From Escallonia rubra (Eukaryota > Streptophyta > Magnoliopsida > Escalloniales > Escalloniaceae), in contig JAVXUO010001562.1 of the NCBI GenBank assembly GCA_033065855.1, positions 248,001-312,000 of the forward strand: a DNA stretch of 64,000 nt, written 5' to 3'. Each line of letters begins with the position of its first letter. The stretch's first letter is position 1. Of the stretch, positions 35,201-45,790 are shown piece by piece. The position numbers and the translations under genes were made by a program. The notes under the pieces were generated by a model. The model was not told the DNA's origin. It did not search any database and worked only from the letters and a program-made list of their open reading frames with translations.

Positions 35201-38200
35201 GAGAGCTACTATCACTTTGATGAAAAATATTGTTAATAGAAGCACCTTGCTAAGTAGTTAGCATAAGAGTTGGAAAGCACTGATGAAGTTTGAACTTGTT
35301 TTCATGTTTATTTCCATTCTTTGGCCATATAATTCTTTACATGTCAGCTCATCATATTAAGTTCTTTGCGAGTTATTTAATTGCACTATACTGAACTTGA
35401 GTTTAAAAGTTAAGTACCTTAGCAACGTAGATTAGATTCACCGGAGTGATGGGCCTGATGCTAATGTGGTCTTTTTAGAAGGGGGTTGGGATTACCCTTG
35501 GGTTCTAGAAATTAAGGGGTAATATTGAAAGCATTAAGCACTTCAAAGTGCATACACATAGCATCTATGTCGCTGGTGTGGAGTTTTGGCAGAATTATAA
35601 GCAGCCCAGAAAAAAGGATTAGCCGATTAGGTCTTTCTTTTGTCTGAAAGGTTAGAACAAGAGCTGGGCGGTAAGCAGAGAGTTTCAATTTCTGACCGAG
35701 TATGATTCTTGGTTGAAAGTGAAAAAGGTTGGGCGAGTTTTTTTTCCGTCAGCTCTTTGTGCCTTTGTGACTTTTCTTTTTGAAGCATACTTAGTGCACT
35801 TGATGGAACTCCATCCTTTCTGTTTCAGAATAATTGCATCCTATGCAAACAGTTATAGCTTAGTACTGATATATCGAGTTACGAGTACTAGCAAATACAA
35901 GAATAACATGACAAATATGCATCTTTTTCTTTCCGTCTGTGTGTTTATAGTTGGAAATCAGATTATTTTGATGGTTGGGCACAGTTTCTTTGTTGTCAAG
36001 TAGTGAAATGCCACCTGGCATCTTGGGTGTCGTACGACCTGCACCAGAATCATTCTTTTTTTTAGCTAGAACTATGCACATATCAGCAGATTACTCTTAT
36101 CCTTATGCTGGAGATAGCTTGTAGGATTATGATAAAATGATAAGAAAAAGTAACATCTAAGAATGAAAGACCATACCCTACTCGTTTCTCACAATTTTGC
36201 TTGGTGCTTCCTGAGACTCCCTATTACAAGCAAGATCTTGATCCTTATGGTTTGGTTGAATGTTGTCTCCTTATATTGGAATATGGCATCAAAACGTTGC
36301 CTTAGACCTGCTAACATGAAGGCGCTTCTCATATAATCTTGAATAGACAATAGACTTGATATGCATTGATTGAGAGATTTCCCTGCTTATTTTGAACCTA
36401 GTTTAACCTCAGCAAAAAGTTGAAAGCACTAAGAGAAATGTATTTACTCTTTAAGTTGCACTTCTTTCATATTGAGACTAACTTAGGTAATTATCTTTTT
36501 GGTTATACCTGTGGTGGATATATTGAGTTCTCAGCATGTACGTTAGCTTAGATCTATTAGGGGAGAGATTCTACACCAAGTAAGTCATATTCTTGGTTTT
36601 TTAGTGAAAATGTCACCATTTTAGAGTTTGAACTTTGTAGATTTAAGGCTAGTTAGATAAAATTAGTCTACTGACTTGCTACTTGGCCAGTTAAAAGTTT
36701 TAGTAATTCACATATATCTTCATTGTAGATTCTTAGAACCTCTCTCCCTGAATGTTACTAAGCTCAGGATTCTAATGAACAAATGCTGCAACGGGAAAAC
36801 AGCGGATAAACTACTTATGAACCAGCGTAATGAAGCGTAAAAGACATGAATGAATTTACAGATCTTTCAGTTTTCCGTGGAGTTGAACAATAAATAATTT
36901 TCTTTTATTAATATTTTTTTTTCATTTTTGAACAATTTGGAGTGTTCTAAAATGTACAAGTGACATGAATGAGTTTACAAAATTTTCAGGTGCTTGGAAG
37001 GTGAATTGCTTATTAGAATATTCTCTTCATGGAACTGCGTTTAGTAGTGTTCTAAATGCTTAAACCAGCACAGTTGCTGTTTCATTGGGACATGGATCTG
37101 GGCCTCTGGCTTTGACTTTGTATTCTCTGATTTTTATTTTCTGCCTTATTATGTTTTTTTCCGAGCAGCAGTACTGTGAAAAACTAAGTAAAAACCTTCA
37201 TGTGCCATGTTTGGAACTTTAGAGCGCGTGCTCCTGCCATCCTGTTCTGTTCTTTTGATGTGATCTTTGCTTGTCTATACTCACTTGTAAGAGCCATGGT
37301 AATTCATGTACTGACAGCTGGTACTCTGCTCAGACCATCACGGCAACTAATCATTGATATCAGATATACTGTATATGGTATGCTTAATATACATTCTGCT
37401 GGGCTTTTAGTTTTCTATTCTAACAATAGGTTTGAGGGGCCCTAGAAGTTTAGAACACATTATTAAAAAAATAATGTCACTGATGCAACTCGAAGAAATG
37501 TGATTATATTATGGGGCTGATATGGTGTTTGTGTTCCTTGTTGCTTGCTTATTTATTAGTTGCTGTTATTGACAAGGGCTTTGATGCTGTCATTGGCAGA
37601 GTTTGTGTTTGTAACTATATACGTTTACACCTTTGGTTTTATTTACTTATGATGGAGTACTTTGATCTTAAAGCAGATGTATCTAACAACCCAGAGTTGC
37701 TGAAAAAGATGGTATCTATCCTACAAGATGGGGAAGATTTTGACTGTCCAATTTGCATTTCGCCGCCAACTGATATCATTATTACATGCTGTGCTCACAT
37801 CTTTTGCCGCTCCTGCATTCTCAAAACGCTACGACGCTCTAAACCCTGCTGCCCACTCTGCCGCCGTCCACTCTCGGAATCTGATATCTTTTCATCCCCA
37901 CCAGAAACTTCGAACGTAGATAACACTGGATCTCTGTCTTCAGCAATTTCCTCCAAAGTAGCCGCTCTCTTGAAACTTCTGAGCGCATCAAGGGATCAGT
38001 CCCCAGAAAAAAAATCTATCGTGTTCTCACAATTCACGAAGATGCTGATTTTACTCGAAGAACCACTAAGAGCAGCTGGCTTTAAGACATTGCGTTTGGA
38101 TGGGTCAATGAATGCAAAACAGAGAGTTCAAGTAATAGATGAATTTGGTGTTCCAGCACCTGATGGTCCCACAATTATGCTTGCAAGTCTCAAAGCATCC

Positions 38201-38479
38201 AGTACTGGCATAAATCTTACCGCTGCATCTAATGTTTACTTGATGGAGCCCTGGTGGAACCCAGCAGTTGAGCAACAGGCTATGGACCGGGTCCACCGAA
38301 TTGGGCAGAAAGAGGACGTGAAGATTGTGAGAATGATTGCACGAAACAGCATTGACGAGAGGATATTGGAGCTGCAAGAAAGAAAGAAGAAGCTCGCACG
38401 AGAGGCTTTAGGCAGGGAGGACTCGAAGGATAAGAGGGAGGTTAACATAGATGACCTTCGGAGCTTGATGTTCTTGTGA
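28312..38479 (+). CDS. HLTF/RAD5-like SNF2 helicase with HIRAN and RING domains, three exons
   Basis: Exons 28312-29838, 33055-33346 and 37677-38479 join in frame, with GT/AG at both introns, to encode 873 residues. Domains: HIRAN about 30-125 ('YLVGFVIANIVGLQYYTG'); SNF2 ATPase with Walker A 'DDMGLGKT' (Lys264), DEAH at 432-435 and 'VVTGTPIQNG'; C3HC4 RING from Cys630 ('CPIC...CAHIFCRSC...CPLC'); helicase C with 'DRVHRIGQ' around 812-817. This is the domain order of HLTF/Rad5-type proteins. Size and wording fit the plant SMARCA3-like protein 1 group (Arabidopsis At5g05130, about 860 aa) rather than RAD5A. The family couples DNA translocation to ubiquitin ligase activity in damage tolerance, with HIRAN binding 3' DNA ends; that role is inherited by homology. 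An in-frame ATG at 28108 would add 68 residues; I prefer 28312 because HIRAN follows closely, as in homologues. All motifs look intact. Introns are long (3.2 and 4.3 kb) and intron 1 carries a MULE. Confidence 0.95.
30301..30377. repeat. (TC)n then (TA)n microsatellite
   Basis: About 32 bp of TC/CT, then TA repeats up to the left end of the MULE. TA repeats also follow the MULE (32177-32209), which suggests that the element inserted into a TA tract. Confidence 0.9.
30378..32176. mobile_element. Pack-MULE-like element with about 210-bp TIRs in HLTF-like intron 1
   Basis: The left terminal repeat (30378 to about 30590, GGGAGCCGATCCATTGC...) is matched in inverse by the right one (about 31963-32176, ending in the complement of GAGAGCTGATCCATTGC). 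Such long TIRs are typical of Mutator-like elements. A target duplication cannot be read because both flanks are TA repeats. Each TIR carries two copies of a palindrome with arms CCGCTACAT around a central A (30481-30505, 30548-30568, 31976-31996, and about 32042-32062 slightly imperfect). The interior is not transposase: it holds coiled-coil coding remains on the minus strand, flanked by CT/GA-rich stretches. Confidence 0.82.
30666..31760 (-). pseudogene. Captured coiled-coil gene fragment (FRIGIDA-like style)
   Basis: On the minus strand two overlapping frames (31120-31482 and 30666-31184) encode Lys/Glu-rich heptad-like sequence: 'VKEIELREEKINAQQK', 'ERRAKELDTKEEALDLKEK', 'RSKELELRERQLEDRLREL'. 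This repeated 'K-E-L-E-x-K-E' wording is characteristic of the N-terminal coiled coil of plant FRIGIDA-like proteins, but coiled coils are low in specificity. The frames are offset, so at least one frameshift separates them, and further scraps reach about 31760. It lies antisense to the HLTF/RAD5-like gene, between MULE TIRs, as expected of a captured fragment. Confidence 0.55.
33055..33346 (+). CDS. HLTF/RAD5-like gene, exon 2
   Basis: 292 bp, starting 'VLMGAISLRRSKD' right after ttcatctag and ending inside a codon at gaag|gtattt (phase 1). It encodes the link between the two helicase lobes, including 'LSIILRLRQIC'. Confidence 0.92.
33347..37676 (+). other. HLTF/RAD5-like gene, intron 2, no insertion recognised
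   Basis: 4330 bp, gtattt...aaagcag. AT-rich, with no transposon termini, inverted repeats or coding domain that I can support. Short open frames (for example 35713-36003) are unremarkable. Confidence 0.85.
37677..38479 (+). CDS. HLTF/RAD5-like gene, exon 3
   Basis: 803 bp, starting at the second base of the Asp607 codon ('DVSNNPELLKKM') and ending with tga at 38477-38479 after 'DDLRSLMFL'. It carries the RING finger and the whole helicase C lobe ('SIVFSQFTKML', 'LRLDGSM', 'STGINLTAAS', 'EPWWNPAVE', 'VHRIGQK'). Confidence 0.94.
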
Positions 38480-39125
38480 GTACTACTGTATCTACAATCA
38501 TATGCACGCACTCTGTGACAGTTGCTCAAAGTAGTTGTATATGTTTCCTAACAGCTTTTTGACGTGCATTACCACCCATGCATTAAAACTTGCAATTTCT
38601 TAAAACGTGGTGATTGTAAAATGACCCCCCTTCCACCCCCAATACACTCGTGCACACACTCCCTGTTTATGAGTGAAAATTCCGAGCTCATAACCAGTTG
38701 AGCCCTAGTTCGATCAGTCGGTGTCACCGAGAAGAAGCATCGTGTCTTATGGTGAGTCACCATTGGTGACTGATTTAAAACCCCCGAACTAGCGAAGCCA
38801 GACAACACAAGGGAATCCGAAAAGTGGTGCGTTGTGGCCAGAGACCTCTTTCAGTGTCGAGGCATTTTTGGTGTCTATTTGAAGGGAGGGACGATCAATG
38901 GGTTTGAGATTGGAATTGCTGGTTTCAGTACTGTAAGTTGTTCTTCTGTATTTTTGCTGTGATTTTGTTGGTTCACCGGAAAGCATCTATGGCTGACCAT
39001 TCTCCCTTAATGCATGAAACACCGGAAACTGCACGTTCGAAAGAAGAGCAACATCCTGCACACAAATGGTGTGGCAGGTTGCTTGGTAAGGGAAAGGACG
39101 TAAAGAATTATCAGGGCGGTTAGTT
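38480..39125. other. 3' flank of the HLTF/RAD5-like gene
   Basis: Probable 3'UTR followed by anonymous sequence. No AATAAA signal stands out, and no second gene is recognised. Confidence 0.5.
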
Positions 39126-40225
39126 TTTAGCTTAGTACATAGATGTTAGTTAAGGTAGTTGTCAATTGACTTTAGGCGCCAACTTCCTTCTTGTAAGATT
39201 TTCGATCAGCATAAAAAGGAGGGGAGATGGGTGCAAGGGAATCATGACTCAAATATTTTATACTCCAAATCTGTTCTCGTCTCTAAATTCGATCTCTTCT
39301 CATGTCTGGGCTTAGCAGAATTCCCCAAATTCTCCCTAAATTCACAGTTTGATTCAACTCTCAAGTTAAGAGGGGTTGGTTTCCCTTTGTTGGCGGGGCT
39401 TTACCTGGGGTTCATGTCTGTAGATCTGGAATCAGATTTGGTCATTCTGGCCCCAAAGCAGCTTCTGTTGGTGTAGATGCTGGTGGTTGGTAGTTTGCTG
39501 CTGCTTTGAGTGTCGCGGCTGGTTTGGGGCTGAAGGTGGTCCTCCTTATTTTGTAATCAAGGGTCTCGTAATGAAAACTTCAACATTAGTTCAATTGGTC
39601 ATTCTTATAACTTTGGTGCTTCCTCTCAGCTAATTCAAGGATTTCCTTGTGGTAACGTTGGTCCCAACCAAATTTATGGTCGTGCAATGCATCGATAACC
39701 TGTCAAATCCACAACAGGTCTGGACATGAAGCGCGTGACTGCTGGCATCGATTTAGCAACCGTTACCAGTCAAAGAAAACCCTGCAAGCTCTTGCTGCAC
39801 AGCAAGTTTGTACGGCTGAACAGGTTTATTGGCTCCCTGACACCGGTGCTACCAATCACGTCACTGATGATATCGGTAAGCTAACCCATAAGGGATATGA
39901 TGGTTGTGTTCGCCTATCTTTCACACCAGTGAAAGACTTGATCTCTGCCTCACAACCTAGTCATGATCATCCATGTTACTCTAGATTTCGTGATCATGGT
40001 TTTCGAAGTAAGGACAGGGCAACATAGAAGGTTCTAGCTTTGGGAGCTAAACACGGTGGCCAGTATGCCATTCGGGAGAGCAGGCCACAAGCATTATTCT
40101 TATCAAGAAAACAAGTAGCCGGTGAAGAAACTTGGCGTGGGCGCCTTGGACACCCACGCACTCACCTTTTGCACTCTTTGAAGGCGCAACGCCTTCAAGG
40201 TGGGGGTTGAGGGGCAAGTAAAAGT
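39126..40225 (+). mobile_element. Ty1/copia fossil fragment (LTR-like start to pre-integrase)
   Basis: About 39.13-39.48 kb looks like an LTR (with 'gcataaaaagg'). Plus-strand pieces then show a zinc knuckle 'CQICNRSGHEARDCWHRF' near 39.72 kb, a protease-like 'WLPDTGATNHVTDDI' near 39.83 kb and a pre-integrase 'RGRLGHPRTHLLH' near 40.15 kb. RT and a second LTR are missing. It is broken in several places and differs from both other Copia copies in the window. Confidence 0.7.
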
Positions 40226-41198
40226 TCAAAAAAATCAAATCTCTAATCTATTTCATTGTGGCATCATCTCAACCGTTGATTATCTTTAATCTTTCTTTTA
40301 TAAATTATTAACTAATATTTAAATCAAAAGATAGAACCTGAAACCCCAAACCCAAGTTTGAAATGCCAAGGGCATCATATCATGGATGATTCCCTTAATT
40401 TCGACCGAAATATTCAGCAATCTGACTTCATAGATCTCCGAACTGTTATGATTCCTCTCCAGGAGCACCTCGCACGTTCTGCAAGGATTGACAAAAACAA
40501 AAGTTCTTGAGGGCAAATTTTAGGATAAGCAAACCTTTTCTCAAAGAAACACTCAACGACACGTAACTAAATGTTGGAACCTGCAAGGCTGGTGGTGGTT
40601 CGCAAGCTACCGACCGTCTATCTCGTCTTCTTTACGTCCAGAAAGGATGCTCTTCTTGTCCTTAACAATGGCCCCTGGACTATTTTTGGTTCTCTTCTGC
40701 TTCTTCAAGCGTGGGTCCTTCGTGTAATCTATGCTAATGTCTATGGATGCAAGACATTAGCATAGATTATGGATGCAAGTCTCTATTATCATACACAGTT
40801 GCCCAGTCCACCTCTTCATGGGAAGGGTGTTATAGATAAAGGTTCACAGAGTCATCATCAAATAAAATCGGAAAGTCTTCCTCGTTGTTAAGCAGTTGTT
40901 GATATATGATTTCCGCATTGTTTTCGATATTCATCATTTCATCATGTAGGTGTTTATACCATGATTGTAATTTCCAAGAAATATGGGAGGTTTATTCTCA
41001 AGCAGAGTTGGTTCTGGGTCTTGCTCCACATATGCCCACACCGCCTCCGACGCAGCAGTTTCATTTTTAAAGTGAAAACAGAGAAGAAAAGAAGAGAACA
41101 GAGCTCCCGTGGAGGGGAGGAAAAATAGAGAAGGACAAAAGAGCAAACAGAGAAGCAAAGAGAAGAGAAAGCAGATCAAACCAGAGAATAAAAACAGA
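40226..41198. other. Mosaic spacer with LINE ORF1-like scrap
   Basis: At 40571-40730 the plus frame reads 'KDALLVLNNGPWTIFGSLLLLQAW', the style of the DUF4283 region found in plant LINE ORF1 proteins. It is too short to class further. The rest is anonymous; the purine-rich end (about 41060-41198) resembles the sequence before the GT-rich block in the LTR at 59.34-59.45 kb. Confidence 0.45.
40571..40765 (+). mobile_element. Possible LINE ORF1 (DUF4283-like) fragment
   Basis: A 64-residue open frame contains the 'VLNNGPWTIFGSLLLLQAW' signature typical of DUF4283. No zinc knuckle or neighbouring LINE sequence is visible, so it is an orphan fragment. Confidence 0.5.
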
Positions 41199-41206
41199 GA
41201 AGGAGG

Positions 41207-41274
41207 CAAGGGAGGAGCTATACTTGTACGAGGGGGGCCTAATGTACCCCCTCAGATTTTGAAAAAAAATAAAA

Positions 41275-41313
<39 letters not shown>

Positions 41314-41322
41314 TTATTTTCA

Positions 41323-41353
<31 letters not shown>

Positions 41354-42693
41354 TCTCACTCTCTCAGGTCACGACCGCGGACCGTCGACCTCTCACCGTC
41401 TCACGGCCATGGCGGTCGGCGCTTCACTTCACAGTCACCGGTTACGTCGCCTCAGTCACCGGTAATGGATGGCGGTCGAAGCCCGAAGGCCCTCACCAAC
41501 TCCGGCCAGATCTAGCCTAGATCTACGAGCCGACAGACGAACTGACGAACCTCACCGGTCATGGCGCCTGAGCCTCAGTCACCGGTCATGGACGGCGGTC
41601 GGCGGCCCTCACGGCCTCACCACTCCGGCCAGATCTAGTCTAGTCTGCCTAGATCTACAACTCCGCCCAACTCCGGTAAGGTTCGAACTTCAAATTGAAA
41701 GTCTTAGTCTAAGACATACCTATGTTTATCAGTCTTCAAAATTCAAATCATCGTACTTTTGGCCTGAAATCTGAATCAATCTCATCAGATTCTTCAGAAA
41801 TGGTTGTACATGAAGAAGTAAGAACCCGAGTTCTTTTCGTATGATGAGAGACTGCTATGGGTTTGGCTAGAAAATGTAGCTTGTGAAACATTGTGCTTCA
41901 AATTCTCTGAACTTTTTAGGGACTCTAGACTCTGTCTTCTTCACTGGCTCTACATTGACACATTTTGTGGAGAGTGAAGATTGGGTATTAGGTTCTTTGT
42001 TTTCTTGTTCTTTGGTCTTTGCTAGAAGCTGTAGATAAAACATATGAAATTTCACTCTTGTCCAAAAAGCTTAGGTTCTCTGATTCATCTAAAACATATG
42101 ATATGTTCAGATACTCGAGCTTTCTCATTAGGGAGGTCAGCCTCTTTTCAGCTCTCTTCCTTGATTTCAATTCTATTTTCAATTGTGTCTCTAACTCAAT
42201 CAGTTGTATTCAAAGGGAAGAGAAAGAAAGAGAGAAAAAAATATTAGAAGAAAAATTGGGCAAAATTTCTGTGAAATTTGAGGAAGAACAGACTAGTAAA
42301 AGTAAATTCAACCTAATTAAGAGAAGAAATAACAGTTCAGAGGTTAGACCTCCCAGGCCCCCACCCAAAAACAAAAAAAACAAAAAAAGGAACCTCCTAA
42401 GAGAAAGCACACTCGCAAACACAAACCCACAGTGAGAAAGCACACTCGCAAACATTTTTTAGTGGAAAATGTTACTAACCTTCTTGATTATCATGATTGT
42501 AGGTTGTGACTGTTGACTTTTCCTATGCCTCAGGCATGGTAAAAGTTTTTAGTGGTGAAAAATATTTAGTATGTTTTTTGTGTATTATCGAAAAATGCAC
42601 TTTATTTTTGTGTGCTATTTTACTTATAAAAAAATTTATTAATTTCGATATATTTTTAGGATCCCCTTGATTGAAATCCTGGTTCCGCCACCG
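41207..42693 (+). mobile_element. Non-autonomous hAT element 1 with 8-bp TSD
   Basis: The right end is ...TGGTTCCGCCACCG; the left end CAAGGGAGGAGCTA is a diverged CAGGGGCGGAACCA. The perfect 8-bp duplication GAAGGAGG lies at 41199-41206 and 42694-42701. The left interior shares 'cttgtacgagg', a (TA)n tract and a CT-rich, GC-rich leader with hAT 2 at 43196-45885, so both belong to one family. At 1487 bp it has no transposase. The plus frame 42019-42435 is Lys/Glu-rich with no known domain. Confidence 0.9.
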
Positions 42694-43269
42694 GAAGGAG
42701 GAAGAGAACTGGAGAGCTTATTCAAGGTAAAATTCTGTAAGGGTTCGTATGTATTTTAACGTGCTTTCTTGGGTGTATGGAGGTGTGCAATGAGGGTTTG
42801 TTCCCTGTGTTTGCTATGTGAGGGAGCCAAGGATATGGCTGTCCGAGATAAGTGGTAGTGTGTATTTATGGTATAATTTGTGAGGTTAATTGATTTAGTG
42901 TGTCAGTGTGTATTTTCATCGTGTGTTGATGGTTCCGTGAGCATAAAAGAGAAGAGAGACCATGGCTGGGCAGCGGTTCTTGGTGCGCTCACAGTGAGTT
43001 CAGGTGAGGGGAAATCAAATGTGATTATGTATGTAAACCATGAAATTGCGGGTATATGATTTGTTGGGAGACTATGGAGGGGATTTGTGAAAGTGGTGCG
43101 TGTAGAGTGTGTTTCAGCGGGTACCGAGGAGTTAGTGCGTGTGTTTTGTGTGTGAAGGAGTGTGTGTTCTTCAATTTGGTTTATGGGTTTGGATTCAGGG
43201 GCGGAACCATTCTTGTACGAGGGGGTGCTATAGCGCCCCCCCCCCCCCCCCCCCCTCAGATTTAGAAAA

Positions 43270-43306
<37 letters not shown>

Positions 43307-44415
43307 TTTTTTTTTCATTTGCAACTTTTCCTTTCTCTCTCTTTCTCTCTCTCTCTCTCTCCTCCTCTCTCGGCTCTCTCAGTCACCGCGGCACCACACA
43401 AAGGCCACCGGTCATCAGCTCAGCAGCCTCGGCTCATCGCCGTAAGGTAACGCACTAACGGGTCTAACGCCGGTCGGCGGTCGCCGTGGCGTCAAGTCAA
43501 GCTCTCACGCCGACATCTCTCCTCCTCTCTCGGCTCTCTTAGCCACCGCGGCTCGCTGCACGCTGGCACCACCCACCGACCCACGGCCACCGGTCGTCGG
43601 CTGGGCTCATCGGTAAGGTAACGCCGGTCGCCGTCCCCCGATTTCGAAGCGCGAAGCCGGCGAAGGCCCTCCCTAGTCTGGCGGTCCCCATCCCAACTCC
43701 GGCCAGTCCCCACCCAACTCCGGCGACTCTGGCCAGATCAGATCTGCAAGATCTAGCTTAGATCTACCGTTTACGAGCCGGTGGACGAACAGATGAAGTT
43801 CTGCCACTGCCGTTCGGCGGTCACGACGCTTGAAATAGTGAAATTGCAGATCTGACTTTGAGTTTCAGTCGCCGACGACATTGCGACAACGACCCCGTTC
43901 TGATTTCTGAGGACTGAGGTCAGTGTGCATTTTGAACAATTTCTTTTACTATTGAGAATTGATTATTTGATTAATAATTTTAGGTTGTTAGTTGTGTATT
44001 TGATAATTTAGATTATTAATTGATGCTTTATGGATGTTAATCGTGCATTGAGCACTTAGATTTGAGATTGTTGATGGAGGATGGGACCCAATTGGATTTT
44101 TATCCCATTTGAGCATTGATTATTTGATTGATAATTTTAGGTTGTGTTAATATTACATTTAAAAATTGAGATTATTTTCATGCTGATTATATGTTGTTAA
44201 TTGTGCATTGAGCATTTGAGAATTGAGATGGTTGATGGAGGATGGGACCCAATTGGATTAAGATGTCGGATATGTGATTTAGTTGAATGGTGGGTTGAAA
44301 TTAAGTTAATTAGGTTAACGCGATAATAAAACATGACTGGAAAGTAAAAGAATAAAATATTTGTAATTAACTAGATTATTTGATTGATAATTGATGGATT
44401 GATACTTAAAATAAA

Positions 44416-45525
44416 GGGCTAATTACACCTATGTCCCTGAGGTTATGGGGTAATTACAGTCAAGGACACTAAGTTTCAAAATGTAACATACGTGACCAAA
44501 ACCTTTTTCAAATGTATCATTCGTATCCATCCGTCAGGGTTCCGTCCAAAAAGTATAATTTTCATCATTATGTATTTTAAAAATGACAATACTGCCCTTG
44601 TACAGTATATCAAACCCTAATTTTCAAATTAAGGTTTCAAAATCCAACCCTAATTTTCAAATTAGGGTTTCTCTCTCCCCAGATCTGAAATCTCACCGCC
44701 CACTCCCTCACCCCACGCCGCCGGCACCCCAACCCCGTCCCTCTTCCCCATGCCGGCGCCGACACCTCCCTCTCCACCCCATCGCTGGCCCCCTTAACAA
44801 TCATGTCTCTCTTCTCCTCGCCGCCGCCACCTCCCCCTCTTCTCCTCGCCGCAGCCACCCCTTCCATCCCACTGCCACTGTCCCTCTCTTCTTCTCCCTG
44901 TCGCCTCTACCCCCTCCCCCCCCCCCGTTGCCCGTCCAATCTCCCTCCAAGCCAACGCCACCCCAAGCCACCGCGACCAATCTCCTGCCGGCGTCGAAAC
45001 CCATCGCCGCCATGTCTTCCTCAGTGACCATCATTGTCGAAACCCACCGTGACATATTGTCACACCCACATCAGAGTGAACTGAGACGAAAGGAATCTCG
45101 TCATTTGCAGATACTGTTGGCCCAGTTCTTGAAGCTGGTTCAAGGTTGGAAGGCTTGGAAACCCACCTCGTTCGTTGAAGCCAACCGGCGGCGGCGTGGT
45201 GGTGGTGAAGAAGTGTTAGGGTTTTGAACCCTAATTTGAAGTCAAAATAAACCCTTAATGACATTGAAAACCCTAATCTGAAGTCAAATTAAGGGTTTGA
45301 AATCCTAATATGAAGTTATAGCATTGGAAACCCAAAAACCCTAATTTGAAGTAATGGCATTGCAAAAAAATAAGATTCCAACTTAGGGGCAATACAGTCT
45401 TTTCGTTAAAATCGTTAGAATTTTTAGGGTTCCGTTTGTCAATGGACATTAGTATTACATTTTGAAACTTAGTGTCCTCGCGTGTAATTACCCCCAAACC
45501 TCAGGGACATAGGTGATATTATCCC
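44416..45525. mobile_element. MULE with long TIRs and 9-bp TSD, nested in hAT 2
   Basis: The left end GGGCTAATTACACCTATGTC and the right end are inverted repeats over about 80-100 bp (shared 'CCCTGAGGTT', 'GGACACTAAGTTTCAAAATG'). The 9-bp duplication TAAAATAAA lies at 44407-44415 and 45526-45534. The interior (about 44600-45230) is C-rich. A 214-residue open frame (44583-45227) is Pro/Ser-rich and has no domain that I recognise. It may be captured sequence, but nothing proves it. Confidence 0.9.
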
Positions 45526-45550
45526 TAAAATAAAATATATATTTTTCATA

Positions 45551-45790
45551 ATGGAAATGTTCTATCAAAAGAAACCAAAGGTGGAAAAGTTATTACAGTC
45601 TAATAAGAATGAGTGTAGAAATCAAGATATTATTCAACAGTTTCCGATTCCAACAGTAACGGACAAGGCTCTCATTGTGTATCGTGATATTCATTCCGGA
45701 CATTCAAGCAGAGTTAGCGATGAGTTCAATTCTGATGAGCTTATTGCGGATCCTGGGTTGCGTCCAAATATTTTGGATTTATGGTCCTAA
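45551..45790 (+). pseudogene. N-terminal scrap of a ZMYM1/TTF-like hAT transposase
   Basis: The 79-residue frame begins 'MEMFYQKK' and ends '...DELIADPGLRPNILDLWS'. Plant hAT transposases annotated as zinc finger MYM-type 1-like start similarly ('M-E-x-F', then '...ADPGLR...'). The TTF finger, hAT dimerisation and catalytic regions are absent, because the element's right end follows within 100 bp. This is evidence of internal deletion from an autonomous parent. Confidence 0.55.

Noticed and set aside
37511-37676. In-frame upstream extension of the third HLTF-like exon
   Set aside because: It lies before a good acceptor (aaagcag) that joins in phase with exon 2; homologues do not have this hydrophobic stretch.
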